From the NCBI GenBank assembly GCA_009823505.1, contig VZQC01007114.1, positions 1,331,352 through 1,395,351 on the forward strand: 64,000 nucleotides of DNA. Direction: 5' to 3'. The translations under genes and the position numbers were made by a program. The notes below the pieces were generated by a model. That model saw only the letters and a list, made by a program, of their open reading frames with translations. It ran no database searches and had not been told where the DNA came from. Shown here piece by piece: positions 1-13,319 of this stretch; the stretch's first letter is position 1; each line of letters opens with the position of its first letter. Source of the DNA: Rhizomys pruinosus. Its lineage: Eukaryota > Chordata > Mammalia > Rodentia > Spalacidae.

Positions 1-597
1 AGGAATTCGTCTCCTAACTCTACGTGTCTGGGTCTGCTGCTGGGCTTAAGGTCCCTCTCATTCTACAGCTGCATCACAAAATCTCAAATTTGAAGATGGA
101 TAGAATAGAAGGCCATTTGGCTAGACAGATTTTAAGTCTTGTGGGAACAAGTAAAACTACATAAGCAAGAAATAAAAAAAAATTCTTTAAGAATGAAATA
201 ATTGGGGACAAATGATTGTAAGTGCTTTCAGGAAATTTTGAAGTAAAACATATACTTTTAATGAAAATTATGAAATTGAAGCAAAAATTTTACGTGTTAT
301 TTTCAATCTTTTACTAGTTAAGCATCAAGAATTTGTCCCCTCTTATATAAGAAAGAACACAACAGTGGCTAGGCTAACAATTTAAGATCATTAGAAGAGA
401 GGATCAGTCAAGCATCTAACACACACAACTCCTGTGGTAAATATCCTTCTGTTATATGCAAGGAACCATGATTTTTTTTTTGTTCTAGGTCTATTTTTTA
501 ATCAATTTTCAAATTGTTAATGTAATATGTACACATACAGAAAAATTGAATAATATGCTCAATGGAAAAATGTATAACCATTAAAATATAAACTCAA

Positions 598-749
598 GGC
601 CAGGCATGGTGGCACACGCCTTTAATCCCAGCACCTATGAGACAGAGGCATGTGGATCTTGTGAGTTCAAGGCCAGCTTGGTCTAATAGCAAGCTCCAAG
701 ACAGCTGGGACTAAAGGGAGACCCTGTTTCAAAAATACAAATATATATA
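598..749 (+). mobile_element. B1 SINE
   Basis: 7SL-derived B1 reading GGCCAGGCATGGTGGCACAC, CCTTTAATCCCAGCACC, then GAGACCCTG and an AT-rich tail. An undetermined base (n) lies at 750 just after the tail. Confidence 0.92.
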
Positions 750-1048
750 NACAATTTAAATCACTCCAAGTGCCAACTTGTTATTAAAAAATATTCTTAA
801 AATAGTAAAATTTTATCTTTTAAATATTATTTGAATGTCATCCCTTTTACAGTGAGAATATATGTGGAAAGTAATTTTGTTACAACATATTTTGTACTAT
901 GAAAATTAGCGTTTTTACTTCAGAAAATCATTATTTGTGTTATATAACTTGTTATGAAGAATCAGAGAATCTATAGCTAAGCCATGTCTAAGTCTCTAAA
1001 GCTATTCATTGTTGTTATTAATAAAGTTAAAAATAGTTAAGCTGACTG

Positions 1049-1340
1049 TTAGGTCTGGGTTTCCCAGAATTCCAAGGGACACACAGATGTCCACTTCCTC
1101 CAGAGGCTGTCAATCTTATGACCTCTTCCCCTTTATCTGGTGGCCCCAGTAAAAAATGTGTACCTGGTAAAAGACTGTACCTCCGTCACCGTCTTGCTGG
1201 CTGGCTGCCCCACCAGATGCCCACAGCTGCCATGTCCTGGGAATTCCTGAAGTAAATGTGTTCCCCGAGTGACTGACTAAGCCTCACGTGCCTATCTTTT
1301 ATGGGGGGGTTGCACTGCTGTAGATCTAATACTGACATAC
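1049..1340. other. Unresolved block, possibly LTR-like
   Basis: This GC-richer stretch inside AT-rich intron begins TGTTAGGTCTGGG and is unlike its flanks. It could be an old LTR or another repeat, but no clear matching end or target duplication was found. Treat as unassigned. Confidence 0.25.
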
Positions 1341-2010
1341 TAATCTCCACAAGGAAAGAAAAAGTATAAAGGACTTAAAATCTGAAGTGTTGTCTAAGGA
1401 TATGAAACACTATGTTCCAACAGAAAGTATGACTGTTTCAAAGAACACTTAGTTCTTTCAATATATACCTTTCAGGAAAGATATATATTGTTTATAAATT
1501 TTTGTTTGGTTTTTTTTTTTTAATAAAGATAGAATTTGCACCCTGTACATTGACCCCCTTTTCATCACTGCTCCTTCCAGAACATTCTTACTCCTTTTAA
1601 AAAAACATCTCATCCATATCAGCAGACACATAAGTTCACCTGCCCTGAGAAAATTTTAGATATAATTTTTACAAACAACTTATCTGGATCTGATATTAAT
1701 GTCACATAAAATCCTTAATAACTTGTTATCAGCCATTGAGAAAAATATTATAAAGCAAAACTGAGAAACACTGAATTTTATAAAATTTTCATGTCATGAA
1801 CAGATGCAAAATATGATAGGAAAACAATGCTTTCTCATGTTGACCCAGGTATTTTATGTTTGATGTTTTATCTTCAGGGAAATTGAAGTAAAATACACAA
1901 TGTGCTGTAAGATTGCATTGGTATTGGCAAAAAGTTGGATTCTGTTCATGTGCCTGGTTCTGTGTGATCCTGTGACCCATAGACTTTTGTTTTCAAGAAT
2001 CTTAATAATC

Positions 2011-2150
2011 AGACGGGCGTGGTGGCGCACGCCTTTAATCCTAGCACTCAGGAGGCAGAGGTAGGTGGATCTCTGTGAGTTCAAGGCCAGCCTGGTCTAC
2101 AGAGTGAGCTCCAGGCCAGCTGGGACTAAAGGGAGACCCTGCCTCAAAAA
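2011..2150 (+). mobile_element. B1 SINE, first half of a B1-B1 tandem
   Basis: Near-consensus B1 (GACGGGCGTGGTGGCGCACG ... GAGACCCTGCCTCAAAAA). It is followed with no gap by a second B1. The copy AAGAATCTTAATAATCA (1995-2011) lies before it and recurs only after the second B1. Confidence 0.95.
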
Positions 2151-2298
2151 GCTGGGCGTGGTGGCACATGCCTTTAATCCTAGCACTTGGGAGGCAGAGG
2201 CAGGCGGATCTTTGTGAGTTCAAAGCCAGCCTGGTCTACAGAGTGAGTTCTAGGACAGCTGGGGCTACAGGGAGACCCTGTCTCAAAAAAGACCAAAA
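2151..2298 (+). mobile_element. B1 SINE, second half of a B1-B1 tandem
   Basis: A complete B1 (GCTGGGCGTGGTGGCACATG ... CTGTCTCAAAAAAGACC) with A-tail. The 17-bp repeat AAGAATCTTAATAATCA at 2299-2315 matches 1995-2011, so one target duplication encloses both B1 units. Confidence 0.95.
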
Positions 2299-2357
2299 AA
2301 GAATCTTAATAATCAATACATAGAAGAGTTGTACCAGAAAGAAAGAATTGGCTTCTA

Positions 2358-2480
2358 GCTGTGTATGGTGACTCATGCCTAGAATCCCAGCATTCGAAGG
2401 GATGAGACAAGAGGATTGCTTTGAGTTCAAAACTACCCTGAGTTCTAGCCTGGGAAATGGAGGTAAACTCTGTCTAAAAA
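2358..2480 (+). mobile_element. Old B1/B4-like SINE
   Basis: Diverged 7SL-like body (GTGTATGGTGACTCATGCC, GAATCCCAGCATTC, GAGTTCTAGCCTGGG) ending in an A-rich tail. The B2 at 2491 inserted in this tail. Confidence 0.7.
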
Positions 2481-2490
2481 AGAGCAAAGA

Positions 2491-2740
2491 TGGGGCTGGA
2501 GAGATGGCCTAGCGGTTAAGAGCGCCGACCGCTCTTACAGAGGACCCGGGTTCGATCCCCAGCACCCACATGGTGGCTGAGAACCGTCTGAAACTCCAAT
2601 TCCAGGAGAACTCCAGTTCCAGGGGAATCCGACACCCTCTTCTGACCTCCGCGGCATTGCACGACACAGGTGCACAAACTTGCATGCAGACAGTACATTC
2701 ATACACATACGGAAATAAATAAAATAAAATAAAATAAAAA
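2491..2740 (+). mobile_element. B2 SINE, young, with 17-bp internal duplication
   Basis: tRNA-derived B2 (GGGGCTGGAGAGATGGCCTA; GGTTCGATCCCCAGCACCC B-box). It has adjacent 17-mers AACTCCAATTCCAGGAG and AACTCCAGTTCCAGGGG (2592-2625) and an (AAAAT)n tail. The target duplication AAAAAAGAGCAAAGA is seen on both sides (about 2476-2490 and 2736-2750). Confidence 0.96.
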
Positions 2741-2835
2741 AGAGCAAAGAAATAAACAAAAACCCCAAACAATGAAAAGATTTGGCCTCAAGCAATGTTT
2801 GTGCAAACTGTTGCTTTAAAAAATAACAACGATAA

Positions 2836-2990
2836 GGCAAGCTCTGTAGGGCATGCCTTTAATCCCAGCACTTGGAAGGCAGAGGCAGTTGGATCTCTAT
2901 GAGTTCAAGGCAAACCTGGTCTACATAGTGAATTCCAGCTAGCTGGGGCTACAGGGGAACCCTGTCTCCAAAACATGAAAAAAAAAAACA
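2836..2990 (+). mobile_element. B1 SINE
   Basis: B1 body with CATGCCTTTAATCCCAGCAC, GAGTTCAAGG, ACCTGGTCTACATAG and a polyA tail. Confidence 0.9.
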
Positions 2991-2999
2991 AAAAGAGAA

Positions 3000-4140
3000 A
3001 GAAACAACAATGAAAATGATGGATGGGAATTGCTGGATTCTAAGAAAGCAGAAAGCCACAATCCCCACTGTTTTAATGATTTTACTTTTTGGTTCCTTGT
3101 TCAGATGAAACTTTTTCCATTCTCCTTCACATTAGCTTTCTGATTTTATACCATTTTTTTTTGTCACCTTTACATTTTGTTATCAACTGCCTTTAATAAA
3201 GATTGTTACTGAGGTCAGCTATATACTTTGTTTTATCATGTGTTGCATTTGTAAAATGCGTCTTCATTTGGTTGAAATACGCTGTGAATTTAATGCATAT
3301 TAAAGTGTGGCTTTACCAGAATGTGATGATTCAGTTTTGAAAATAAGTCTACTCTTAGACAAGAATAATGTTTAAATCAATGCAACACAGTTTTGAGAAG
3401 GAATTTCCCCTGCCTTAAAGTGACAGCAGTCCTAATTCTCCATCACTTGAAAGCACTTGTATCTTAGTAACAATGGTAACAATCAACACATCCTGCAAAA
3501 GTAAGAATGCACTCATGAAATGAGTCTTTGGCAGGAGAAGTCGGTGACCGTCTAATATCTCAGTTTCTATTGTAGCTAGGAGCAATCTGGTTAAAAAGCA
3601 GTGACAGTTCCCCGGGAGGAAATAAAGTGGATGTATTATCATAGCACTAGTTTGGGGAGAAAACTGCACTGTCTTGTGTGGGTTATTTCTCCATCTTGGC
3701 ACACCACCTTCACCTCTCCCCTGTGCTGTGTTTTGTCTTCTTTATACAAATTGAGTTTGTATCATCTAAACTCATAGGGCCCAAGGGGCCTCTTGGTGAC
3801 AGGGAGTGGGAAGAAAGGGGAATTAGAAAAAACAAGGGAAGAAAAGACAAAAAGTGACAAGCGGATTGGAAAAGAAAAGTGCTTTTCCTCTCGGGTCACT
3901 TACTAAACAGGAGCTCATCGGTGCAATATTTTGCTTCTGCGGAAAAGTCACAGTCAAGTGCATGTGCTGTTTCGTGGGGCTCGGCACTGACAGGTTTATT
4001 GAAGAGGCTGGGAACGCAGAGGGATCCATACAGGCAAGCTCACATTTTGGATGCTTCAGCCCTGCAGGCAGAGTTCACACTTGCTATGGGACAAAGGTAT
4101 TTGTAGTCACCAGATAACTTTGCAGTCAGCTTCAATAGCA
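3000..4140. other. Repeat-poor intronic block
   Basis: AT-rich non-coding sequence. Short open frames occur by chance. No SINE or gene recognised. Confidence 0.5.
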
Positions 4141-4145
4141 TCACT

Positions 4146-4392
4146 TTTTTTTTAACTATCTTTTTTTTTTTTTTTCATTTTGGCAGCCAAGCTCTTAGTA
4201 GAACCATCTGTCTTTCTATTAGTATTTTTGAGGCCTGTTTTGAAGCCACTTTACTTGGCAAAGTCACTTTCATCCTTGGAAACAATTTACAAAAAAAAAA
4301 AAAAAAAAAAGAAAGAAAAAAGAAAAAGAAAAAAAAAGTTCTGTGGCTTTTTGCCGAAGAAGAATACTATGTAAAAAAAAAAAAAAAAAAAT
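4146..4392. repeat. Poly-T and poly-A low-complexity runs
   Basis: T-runs at about 4146-4176 and A-rich runs at 4292-4340 and 4373-4392 surround about 110 bp of ordinary sequence. The runs of opposite sense could be SINE or retrocopy tails, but no attached body was found. Confidence 0.7.
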
Positions 4393-4399
4393 TAAAATC

Positions 4400-6880
4400 C
4401 ACATGGCTGTTCATTTTAGCTCCACAAAACATGGCTACTCTGTCTTTGTCTAGAATCAGATGACATTAAAGGTAGTACAACACCAGTGTGCTGAGGGAGT
4501 GCGAGAGGCAGGGACTGTGTTTTCATCAATATGTTGTTCTATCCCTCTGTGAGCTTGTCTTTAGTTTCCTAGTAGATTAGCTGGAAGATAAATGGACTCT
4601 CTTATTTTTATTTTTTTTTCTAAAGACCACTGCATTTAGTAGGATAAACTAACAAATCAACATGTTTTATATGAAATTAAAAAAAAAAAAATCACAGACT
4701 ACTATTGGTCCTGAGGATCCCAGACCTCTTCTTGCTGAGGGTAGAAGAAAAGCTGTTTTGTTATCTTGGTAATTCAGTTTGGGTAATTCTACCCTACCTA
4801 CCTAAACCCCTCTTGTGATCTCATTTGGATATTACATTCTTCATTTTCGCAGAAACTGCTGCATGGTATTGCTGTGAGTATCTAAACAGCTGCTATGCTT
4901 CCCGCTGAAGGTGACTATGTTTCAGTTGTAGGTGAACTGATCCCTGAGGGTGGTGTGTGCTTGAATGCTACAGCCCTCCCTGGACCAAACTCTGAAGAAA
5001 CGCCTGGAAAAGTTTCACATATTGCAGTTTCCTTCTAATTTCATCTTAACTGTTGTGGATGCACTTTAAACAAATCTATCAGAACCCTAGGCAGTTGAAG
5101 TCTCACATCAGCCCTCAAACGCCTGCTCCTGTAGCTCACTGACTCCCTCCAGCTTTTGAATCCTCTATTTTCTTCTTCCTGGGCTTCATTTTCTATTTTA
5201 AATTCCAACCAACCCACTTCAATTTCTTATACACTTTCCTTGCTTCCATATTCCCAGTCCTTTCCTCCTTAACCTGAGTGCTATAATGCACCTTTTCTGA
5301 TTCCGTTCGATGTCTAGGTACTTTCTAAGAATAAGCACAGAAACCCTTAGACTGACCATCATAGGACTGCTGTGGCCTCAGCTAAGGCCTTGGCCTATGG
5401 TTTACTTTCTCTTAAGCTCTCACGGTGGACTCCCACATCCTCCTCCTCTTAGTCCATCAACCAAAGTCTTCCTCACCCTCCAGATGCAGCCTCGCCTTTA
5501 TCTCAGAGGGTATGTCTTCTCTCAGCCTCAAAGACTATTCTTGTCTCCTTATCTGTTTATGGTAACAACGGCTTGCCTCCACCCATTTAGACAGTTATTT
5601 AGTAGAATACTAGTTCCGCTCAGATGTTTATAAGGAAACCCTCGATTTCTCCTTTGCCTTCCTGACCACCCTGAGATTTTGGTCTCGCAGTGAGTTTCTC
5701 TCTGCTGTGTATATTGGACTCTTCTTTTCTAGTCTCTCCTTTCAAGTACAGTGCTTCACGATCTACAGGAAGCACCCCCTCCCTCCTAACCTCACTCCAC
5801 AGTGCAGATGCTATTTCTAAGGAATAACCTCATCTTCTTTTCCTTGCCTGTCCTTCAGCCTTCAACCTTCTGAGGATGGCTGTGCCCTCTTTCCAAATGG
5901 AAGCAATAGTCTTAATTCATCTTTTAATTAGCAATTCTAATACATATTATTTTTTATCTCAAAAGAAAATACTCTTTCTGTGAAGTTTTCACCAAAAGTT
6001 CCCTAGCTGCAGTGCTCTGGAGCTTCCTGGCACTGCAGTCAGGAGCGTCTTTAACCTGACTTCTCCAGCCTCTGTTGAACTGTTGTTTCCGCTCAGATCC
6101 TGTAAGTCCTCCACTTTCTGACCCTTTCTCTAGACTCTCTAGTTCGTTCCTATCAGCTACTGACTTCTCAAACCAGAACCTCCAGAGATCTCTTCCCCTA
6201 GCTTCAGGCTACAGTTCACATCAGCAGCAAAGACACCTCAAGTGGGTCACCCTCCATTGAGACAGCTCAAAGTCATCAGTGTTCAAAGGCTGTCACTAAT
6301 GCTTGAAGACTCTCTAACTCTCTTTGAATTCTCTTAGTTGTTTGATATCTCTTTAAATAATGTAATATGCTCTAGATCAGCTTTGATTCTGTTCTTCTCT
6401 TCACCTAACTGTGTTGCTCTATTTCCCCCCTAAACATTTCTTGGCTTTTTCTCCTTGTTCATACCACCTGTTTGGGATCAGCCCCTCCTTGTCTGTAGCC
6501 AAGTCCCAGTGCCTCAGTTTCCTACATGTGTGCTCGGCTAGGCTCTCTCTAAAACTCTTCTTCATGTTTCCATCAGTCTGTTCTGTCTCCCTGACTGAAT
6601 GAGTCCCTCAGGATTCCCCAAGCCCCGCAGGAGGAAGATCACGTTCCATACCCGGATGCACCTGCTGACGGAGGCAGACTTCTCACTCTGGGTCCCCTTG
6701 TCCAGCCTGCTGCTGCCTCACATGGAGACTTTCTTCTCCCTTTTCTTTGCTCCTGTTTGGAGTTATTTTCACACAAGCCCATGGCTCCCGTGAGACCTGC
6801 TCCGGGTGGCTTTGGCAAAGTTCCGCTGTGCTTCCACACTATTCTCTGCAGGCCTCTGATGTCGAGTTAGTGGCGTTGAG
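4400..6880. other. Pyrimidine-rich intronic block with stop-poor + frames
   Basis: From about 5090 to 6620 the + strand is strongly CT-rich, which leaves several open frames of 60-107 codons. Their composition is biased (Leu, Ser, Pro, Phe) with no recognisable domain, splice context or homology that I can name. Parts resemble ancient L2-type LINE 3' sequence. Confidence 0.4.
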
Positions 6881-6884
6881 TTGT

Positions 6885-7020
6885 AATTATCCATTTTTCT
6901 CACTAGACTCAGAGCTCCTAGAGAACAGGCATGAATATGAATTTCTCTTTAATCCTTAGTTATCCCCAAAATGAACATTCTACCTTGTGAATGCTGATTG
7001 GATAAAGGAACTGACAAAAC
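6885..7020 (+). mobile_element. Possible L2 LINE 3' end fragment
   Basis: The text ACTAGACTCAGAGCTCC followed by AGAGAACAGGCATGAAT resembles the recalled L2 3' signature (actaga-tgtaagctcc-gagggcagg). It is highly diverged, as expected for a mammal-wide fossil. Confidence 0.45.
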
Positions 7021-8760
7021 TGGCTCAAGAAGTGAACAGAAAGCAGATTGATCATCACAAGCATCTACTGAGGATGTAACGGAACAATTTTACAATAGAA
7101 TATATTAAATGTGAAATATCTAACTGAATAATTGATAGGTATTTACTTCTAGATAAGTGTACTGGCATAGTTAATTGGTAGGTCACGACTTTTTGGAGGG
7201 CAAGAATATAAGCATTATCGTGTTGTAGAAGAATAAAATGTGTTAAAACATATCATTTTAAAGTTTTAAAATGTAGGAAGTAGCCTTGTAAATTTGTTAT
7301 GACATATTCTAACTTGTGAATCTCATGCCCCTTATTAAAAATGACTAAAATTTCATGACAAAAGTATTTTATTGAAACTTAATTAAAAATGTCACACATT
7401 TAAAAACTTAATTAGGAGTTTAGAGGGGATTTCGAGCATTAAGTAAAAAAATAAAATTTGTGATTAAGATTTAGAAGTATTCAAAAGCAGAAAATTGACT
7501 GAATTCCCAAGAATATGACTAGTTCATTCTAGAATGTATCCTGAAAGCATTGTTGTTGTTCATGCTAATTGATCTAACAGGTCTTTTTCTCCAAGAAGGT
7601 GGCTAAATTTTATCTGCAATGAGCTGAACAGTGGCAAATATGTAGCACAGACAGCCATTCCTTACTGTTTACCCTGGCTATAAGCACAGAGTTGTCCCCT
7701 ACACTGAATTAGTGAGCACTGAACATTGACTCTGTAGCAAAATGAACCCTGGTTTAGTGAGTCAAGCAGAGGCAACCCTTTCTCAAGTGTGCCTTTGTGC
7801 AACTTTATCTTATGTGTGTTTCTTCTTAAGGGCACTTCTTTAATATTTACTGCTGATCTATTTGTATTGAGCCAACTCCACTGTAACTCCTGTCTGCCTG
7901 AAGCTTACCTAATGCATCCACCTGTCCCAGGATATGCACCATGGGCTTCTCCGGCTTAGACCAGACCCAAAGCAGCTTAGCATCAGGCTCAGAAACATCT
8001 CAAACAATGAAATTTCCATTGATTTCTGGGTGTGATTTAGGGGGTATGACTAAGTTTCATCTGCTAGACAAATTTACAAGTGTCGAATTTGTAAGTCATA
8101 AAGATCAATTGAGTTTTGAAATGTCTTTTAGTGACATAGATGGATCAATCACACACTCCTGGACTGCATCTATTTTGCTGGCACTTCACCAGGAAAATAA
8201 CCAGCACAGCAATCTCCAATCTACTCTGAGATCTTCTAAAGGGGTCTCATTGTTGCATCTGTGAAATTGGGTTGACTTTACAATTCAGTTTCTGTTTTCT
8301 GTTCCTTTTGGCACACTCTGTGCCCATCCCCTCTCATCCATATGTTTAGGGGACATGGCAATGTGGAAAAATCATATTAGCTTAGTCTTTACCTAAATGT
8401 GAGCTTATGAGCAGTTTATTTGGCCAAGCTAGGGTTGAGTTACTTATCTGCATGATGTCTGCATTTCTTAGATAATCTCTGGAGTCTGTCTATCCTTTAA
8501 ATTATCATATTTCTTGTCATTATTAACATATTTAGACACTAAAAATTGAAAAATTAAAATATATTCAATAATTATACCATACTCAATGTTTGTGATATAT
8601 AGATACATTAAAAGTCCCAGGATTTGTTAGATTGTTTTATATCATATTAAAATCTTACCATGTAAAAGATGATAAATTATTGAACAAAACTGAAATTCAC
8701 AGTTGTGCCAAAGTATAAACAACCAGTCAAGCAATATCAAGAAAAAAATGATTCCCTATC
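7021..8760. other. Repeat-poor AT-rich intronic block
   Basis: No recognisable repeat or gene. A 107-codon open frame at 7941-8264 has no recognisable domain and is judged chance. Confidence 0.45.
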
Positions 8761-8777
8761 TAAAGATATGTCTTTTT

Positions 8778-8928
8778 TTTTTTGGTCTTTTCGAGACAGG
8801 GTCTCCCTGTAGCCCCAGCTGTCCTGGAACTCACTCTGTAGACCAAGCTAGCCTTGAACTCACAAAGATCCGCCTGCCTCTGCCTCCCAAGTGCTAGGAT
8901 TAAAGGCGTGCGCCACCACGCCCGGCCC
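8778..8928 (-). mobile_element. B1 SINE, young
   Basis: Reverse-oriented near-consensus B1 (T-tail, GAGACAGGGTCTCCCTGTAG ... GCGTGCGCCACCACGCCCGG). Perfect target duplication AGATATGTCTTTTT at 8764-8777 and 8929-8942. Confidence 0.96.
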
Positions 8929-8960
8929 AGATATGTCTTTTTATAAGGAGAAAAGTTCCA

Positions 8961-9088
8961 TGCCAAACTTGGTGGTGCACACCTCTAATTCCAGCACTTG
9001 GGAAGAGAAGGCAGAAAGATCCTGAGTTAGAAGTCAACTCAGGCTTATATCAAGAACCTATTTCAAAACAGAAAGAAAAAAAAATAAA
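8961..9088 (+). mobile_element. Old B1-type SINE
   Basis: Diverged body (CTTGGTGGTGCACACC, TTCCAGCACTTGGGA, ending AAAGAAAAAAAAAT). Confidence 0.7.
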
Positions 9089-9690
9089 CCTTAACTATCA
9101 AATCGCCATGGAAACCACAAAGGTTACTAAAAGCTGAGGGAAAATACAGAGGGAAATATATCAGGATGCCTATCAGCATATCATTGAGATAAAATACTCA
9201 TTCCATTCTCTTAAAAAGCAGCATGAAAAAAAAAAAGAAAACTCAAGGAAATATTTGAAAAATAGAATAGTACTGCTACAGACCCCAGCCTTACACACTA
9301 ACATAATAGAAAATAAAGGAATTAAAACAGTGTGACAGAATAAGGTAGATATGTTGCCTCTAACTGGTATATTTAATGAATTCCTAATAGCTTTTTGTTC
9401 ATCTACTTCTCTATAGATAGACTAGGTGGACTGTTTAACAAGGTTCTGTGAGAAAGATCATGAGGTCACTGGAACTTTCTCCACTATACTTTTCTGATAA
9501 AAGCAGGTTACTTTCTGCCCAATAGATAAAAATCAATGTCCACAGACATTAGTGGACTTTTTGAGTTGGTTTTAGAAATGCAATTAAATGAAGGACCCAC
9601 ACACCCACTCAGCTTTGTTATTTATGAATTATCTCCACATATGAGAGCTTTAGTTGCTGAGCTCAGACAAGGAGAAAGAGGTTAGAGCTT
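9089..9690. other. Repeat-poor intronic block
   Basis: AT-rich sequence. Nothing recognised beyond a short A-run near 9227. Confidence 0.45.
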
Positions 9691-9901
9691 GAGGCTGGAC
9701 GGATGGCTCAGCAGTTAAAAGTACTGGCCCTTGCAGAGGATCTGGGTTCAGTTCCCAGCACTCACATGGCAGCTAACAACTGTCTATAACTCCAGTTCCA
9801 AGGGATCTATGCCCTCTTCTGGTCTCTATGTGCATTGCATGACACAGATGCTCTTACATACGTGCAGGTGAAATAGACATATACATAGAATAAAAATAAG
9901 T
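9691..9901 (+). mobile_element. B2/B3-class SINE
   Basis: tRNA-like head (GGATGGCTCAGCAGTTAAAA; GGTTCAGTTCCCAGCAC), then CTCCAGTTCCAAGGG and an (AAATA) tail. Imperfect target duplication AAGAGGTTAGAGCT / AAGAAGTTAGAGCT. Confidence 0.92.
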
Positions 9902-10089
9902 TTTCCAAAAGAAGTTAGAGCTCCTTCCTCAATAAGCTCATAGTTTATGGAGGAAGTCAGTGCTGTTCTATAACTATGATTCAATAAGCAAGTGTTCTTT
10001 TGGCTTTATTAACTGTAACGTTAATAAATTATATAAGAAGGAATCAATCTTCTGTAGAGTTCAAAATATAAGAACTATAATGGCAGCTG

Positions 10090-11362
<1,273 letters not shown>

Positions 11363-11363
11363 A

Positions 11364-11604
11364 GAACTGGAGAGATGGCCTAGTGGTTAAGAGCACCGAC
11401 CGCTCTTACAGAGGACCCGGGTTCAATCCCCAGCACCCACATGGTGGCCAAGAACCGTCTGAAACTCCAATTCCAAGAGAACTCCAGTTCCAGGGGAATC
11501 TGACACCCTCTTCTGACCTCCGAGGCATTGCACGACACAGGTGCACAAACTTGCATGCAGACAGTACATTCATACACATACAAAAATAAATAAAATAAAA
11601 AAAA
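11364..11604 (+). mobile_element. B2 SINE inserted in the Pgam1 retrocopy tail
   Basis: B2 with GATGGCCTAGTGGTTAAGAG and the 17-bp internal duplication. It sits in the A-rich tail just after the Pgam1 ATTAAA signal. AAAAGAAAGAAC flanks both ends. Confidence 0.95.
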
Positions 11605-11691
11605 GAAAGAACAGTTTTTTTCCCTGACACTTCCCAGAAGTTGAGATATTCTAATCAAATGTATCTTTACATTATTATAAAAGTTGATTTT

Positions 11692-11722
11692 ATATATAAT
11701 ATATATATATATAATATATACC
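11692..11722. repeat. (TA)n simple repeat
   Basis: Alternating TA run downstream of the B2. Confidence 0.85.
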
Positions 11723-12069
11723 CTGAGGTTTCTATGGGTGTGAAAAAGTCCCACATATGGTCACCAGAAAATGAGCCATTCTTCATACCAAAATGGATGA
11801 ACTCCTTGGCCTCAAAGTGGCAGGAGTATCTCCTGCTGTGGCTCTTAGGATCCCTCTTAGGATGCCTTGATCATGCCCAGGTGTGTCTTTTACTATCTCA
11901 CGAATGTGGTTCCAGATGCTTGGCCCTACCATGTGGGTTCAGTACTCATTTTAAGCATAACTGTAATCTTTTTCCAGATCAGTATAATAAAGGAGTGATG
12001 TGCAATATTTTAATAAAAAGGAAATATAATGACCTTATGTGAGTCTCAAAAATGTTTGAAGAATCAATA

Positions 12070-13220
12070 TGATTTTGCCAAGAAGATAGGGAAAAGATTT
12101 CAATAGTAGACACAGAGAAGGGTGTGTTTAATGAAATCAAGAATGATTATGCAGAAAGGAAGCCAGCAAGTCTTCAGGACCCACTGAGTGTGTGAGGGAG
12201 GGTGGCAGAAATACCTGGAAAGTAATGGGCAGAAAGGGGAAATAATCCAGAAAGCAGTTATGGGGGGTTGGCTGCTTTCTACCAGATGTAAGAAAGCCAC
12301 GTGAGGTTCTTAAATAAGAGGGACAAATGGAATGTGGTTATGCAACTCACGAGGACAAACCAGAGGAACACATTAAATTACAGACATTAGGCTCACTCAG
12401 AAGAAGTTTAAGAAAGGCAGAATCTCTTCAGAAAAGGAAGACTGGTCTAGCAAGACCTGATTTTGTCCCTGAGTGGATGGAACTGGTAAATGAAAAGCTG
12501 AAGGGAGCAAGGGACTCCGACTCTCCTGCCCTCCCCAAAAAAACCCCAAGAGACTCCTGAGGACTAGATCCTCAACTGACCTTGAGAAAACAAAAACCTT
12601 GGTTAATCTGGGCTAACTGTGTGGCCTTAAGCATCCAGAAGGAAAGTACAACCAGAAATAAATAATCAGTAAAACCAGAGAAACTGTACTGCGGAAATAA
12701 CTTGAGATCTTAGTAAAAAGACAAAAAGAAAAAAAGAGAGAGGACTATGGTTTGGCCTGTCTTCAATTCTTACTGACAAGTGCATCTACCCTGAGGCTGC
12801 CACCCCTTTTGGCACTCCTCAAAGACACGAGACACAGCTTTTCAACCTTCCAATATGGACTGAAGACTCATGTCTCTCTAAGAATCCTCCAAACCCTCAA
12901 TGCCAGATGGGTACTACTGAGATACCCAGCTTGTGGACTAAACAGCTAAGGGGATTTTGGCCTCATCAGAATATAGACTGCCATTGTTGGACTATCTGGG
13001 CTGCATCATGGAGGCCAGTACAGGGGTATCAAGATAGGATGCATGCTTACTGGACTTCATTTGGGAGATTATGGGAGGGAAAGACCCCAATGTGGAGAAA
13101 AAGTGCAGGATTGATGGCTGTTTGGGATTGCCAAGGAGGAACCTTCGAGCACCTCCTTAAGGAAAACATGACATCTTTTAGGGAAAGAAAAAAAAAGTCC
13201 GCCCAATTCAACTGATAGTG
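12070..13220. other. Unresolved block, possible repeat or retrocopy
   Basis: A 77-codon open frame (12327-12560) includes LGSLRRSLRKAESLQ and ARPDFVPEWMELVNEKL, a compositionally plausible charged peptide that I do not recognise. The text CCATTGTTGGACTATCTGGG near 12983 resembles sequence I associate with rodent repeats. No splice sites or intact gene structure are evident. It leads into a (TA)n tract and an L1-like 3' end, so a decayed retroelement is the likelier reading. Confidence 0.3.
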
Positions 13221-13298
13221 TGTATGTACTATATATATATATATATATAATAAAACCTAATTTATGTGTATATATATGTGTATATGTATATATACTGT
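13221..13298. repeat. (TA)n / (TATG)n simple repeat
   Basis: Alternating TA then TATATGTG-type sequence. Confidence 0.85.
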
Positions 13299-13319
13299 AG
13301 CAATACAAGTTGGAGAGAA

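Noticed and set aside
2516..2840. Recurrent 60-100 codon ORFs such as MYCLHASLCTCVVQC-type peptides
   Set aside because: The same peptides recur at every reverse-strand B2 copy; they are SINE translations.
5310..5633. 107-codon + strand ORF
   Set aside because: Lies in pyrimidine-rich DNA; no domain, splice context or homology recognised.
7941..8264. 107-codon + strand ORF
   Set aside because: No recognisable motif and no splice or promoter context; consistent with chance.
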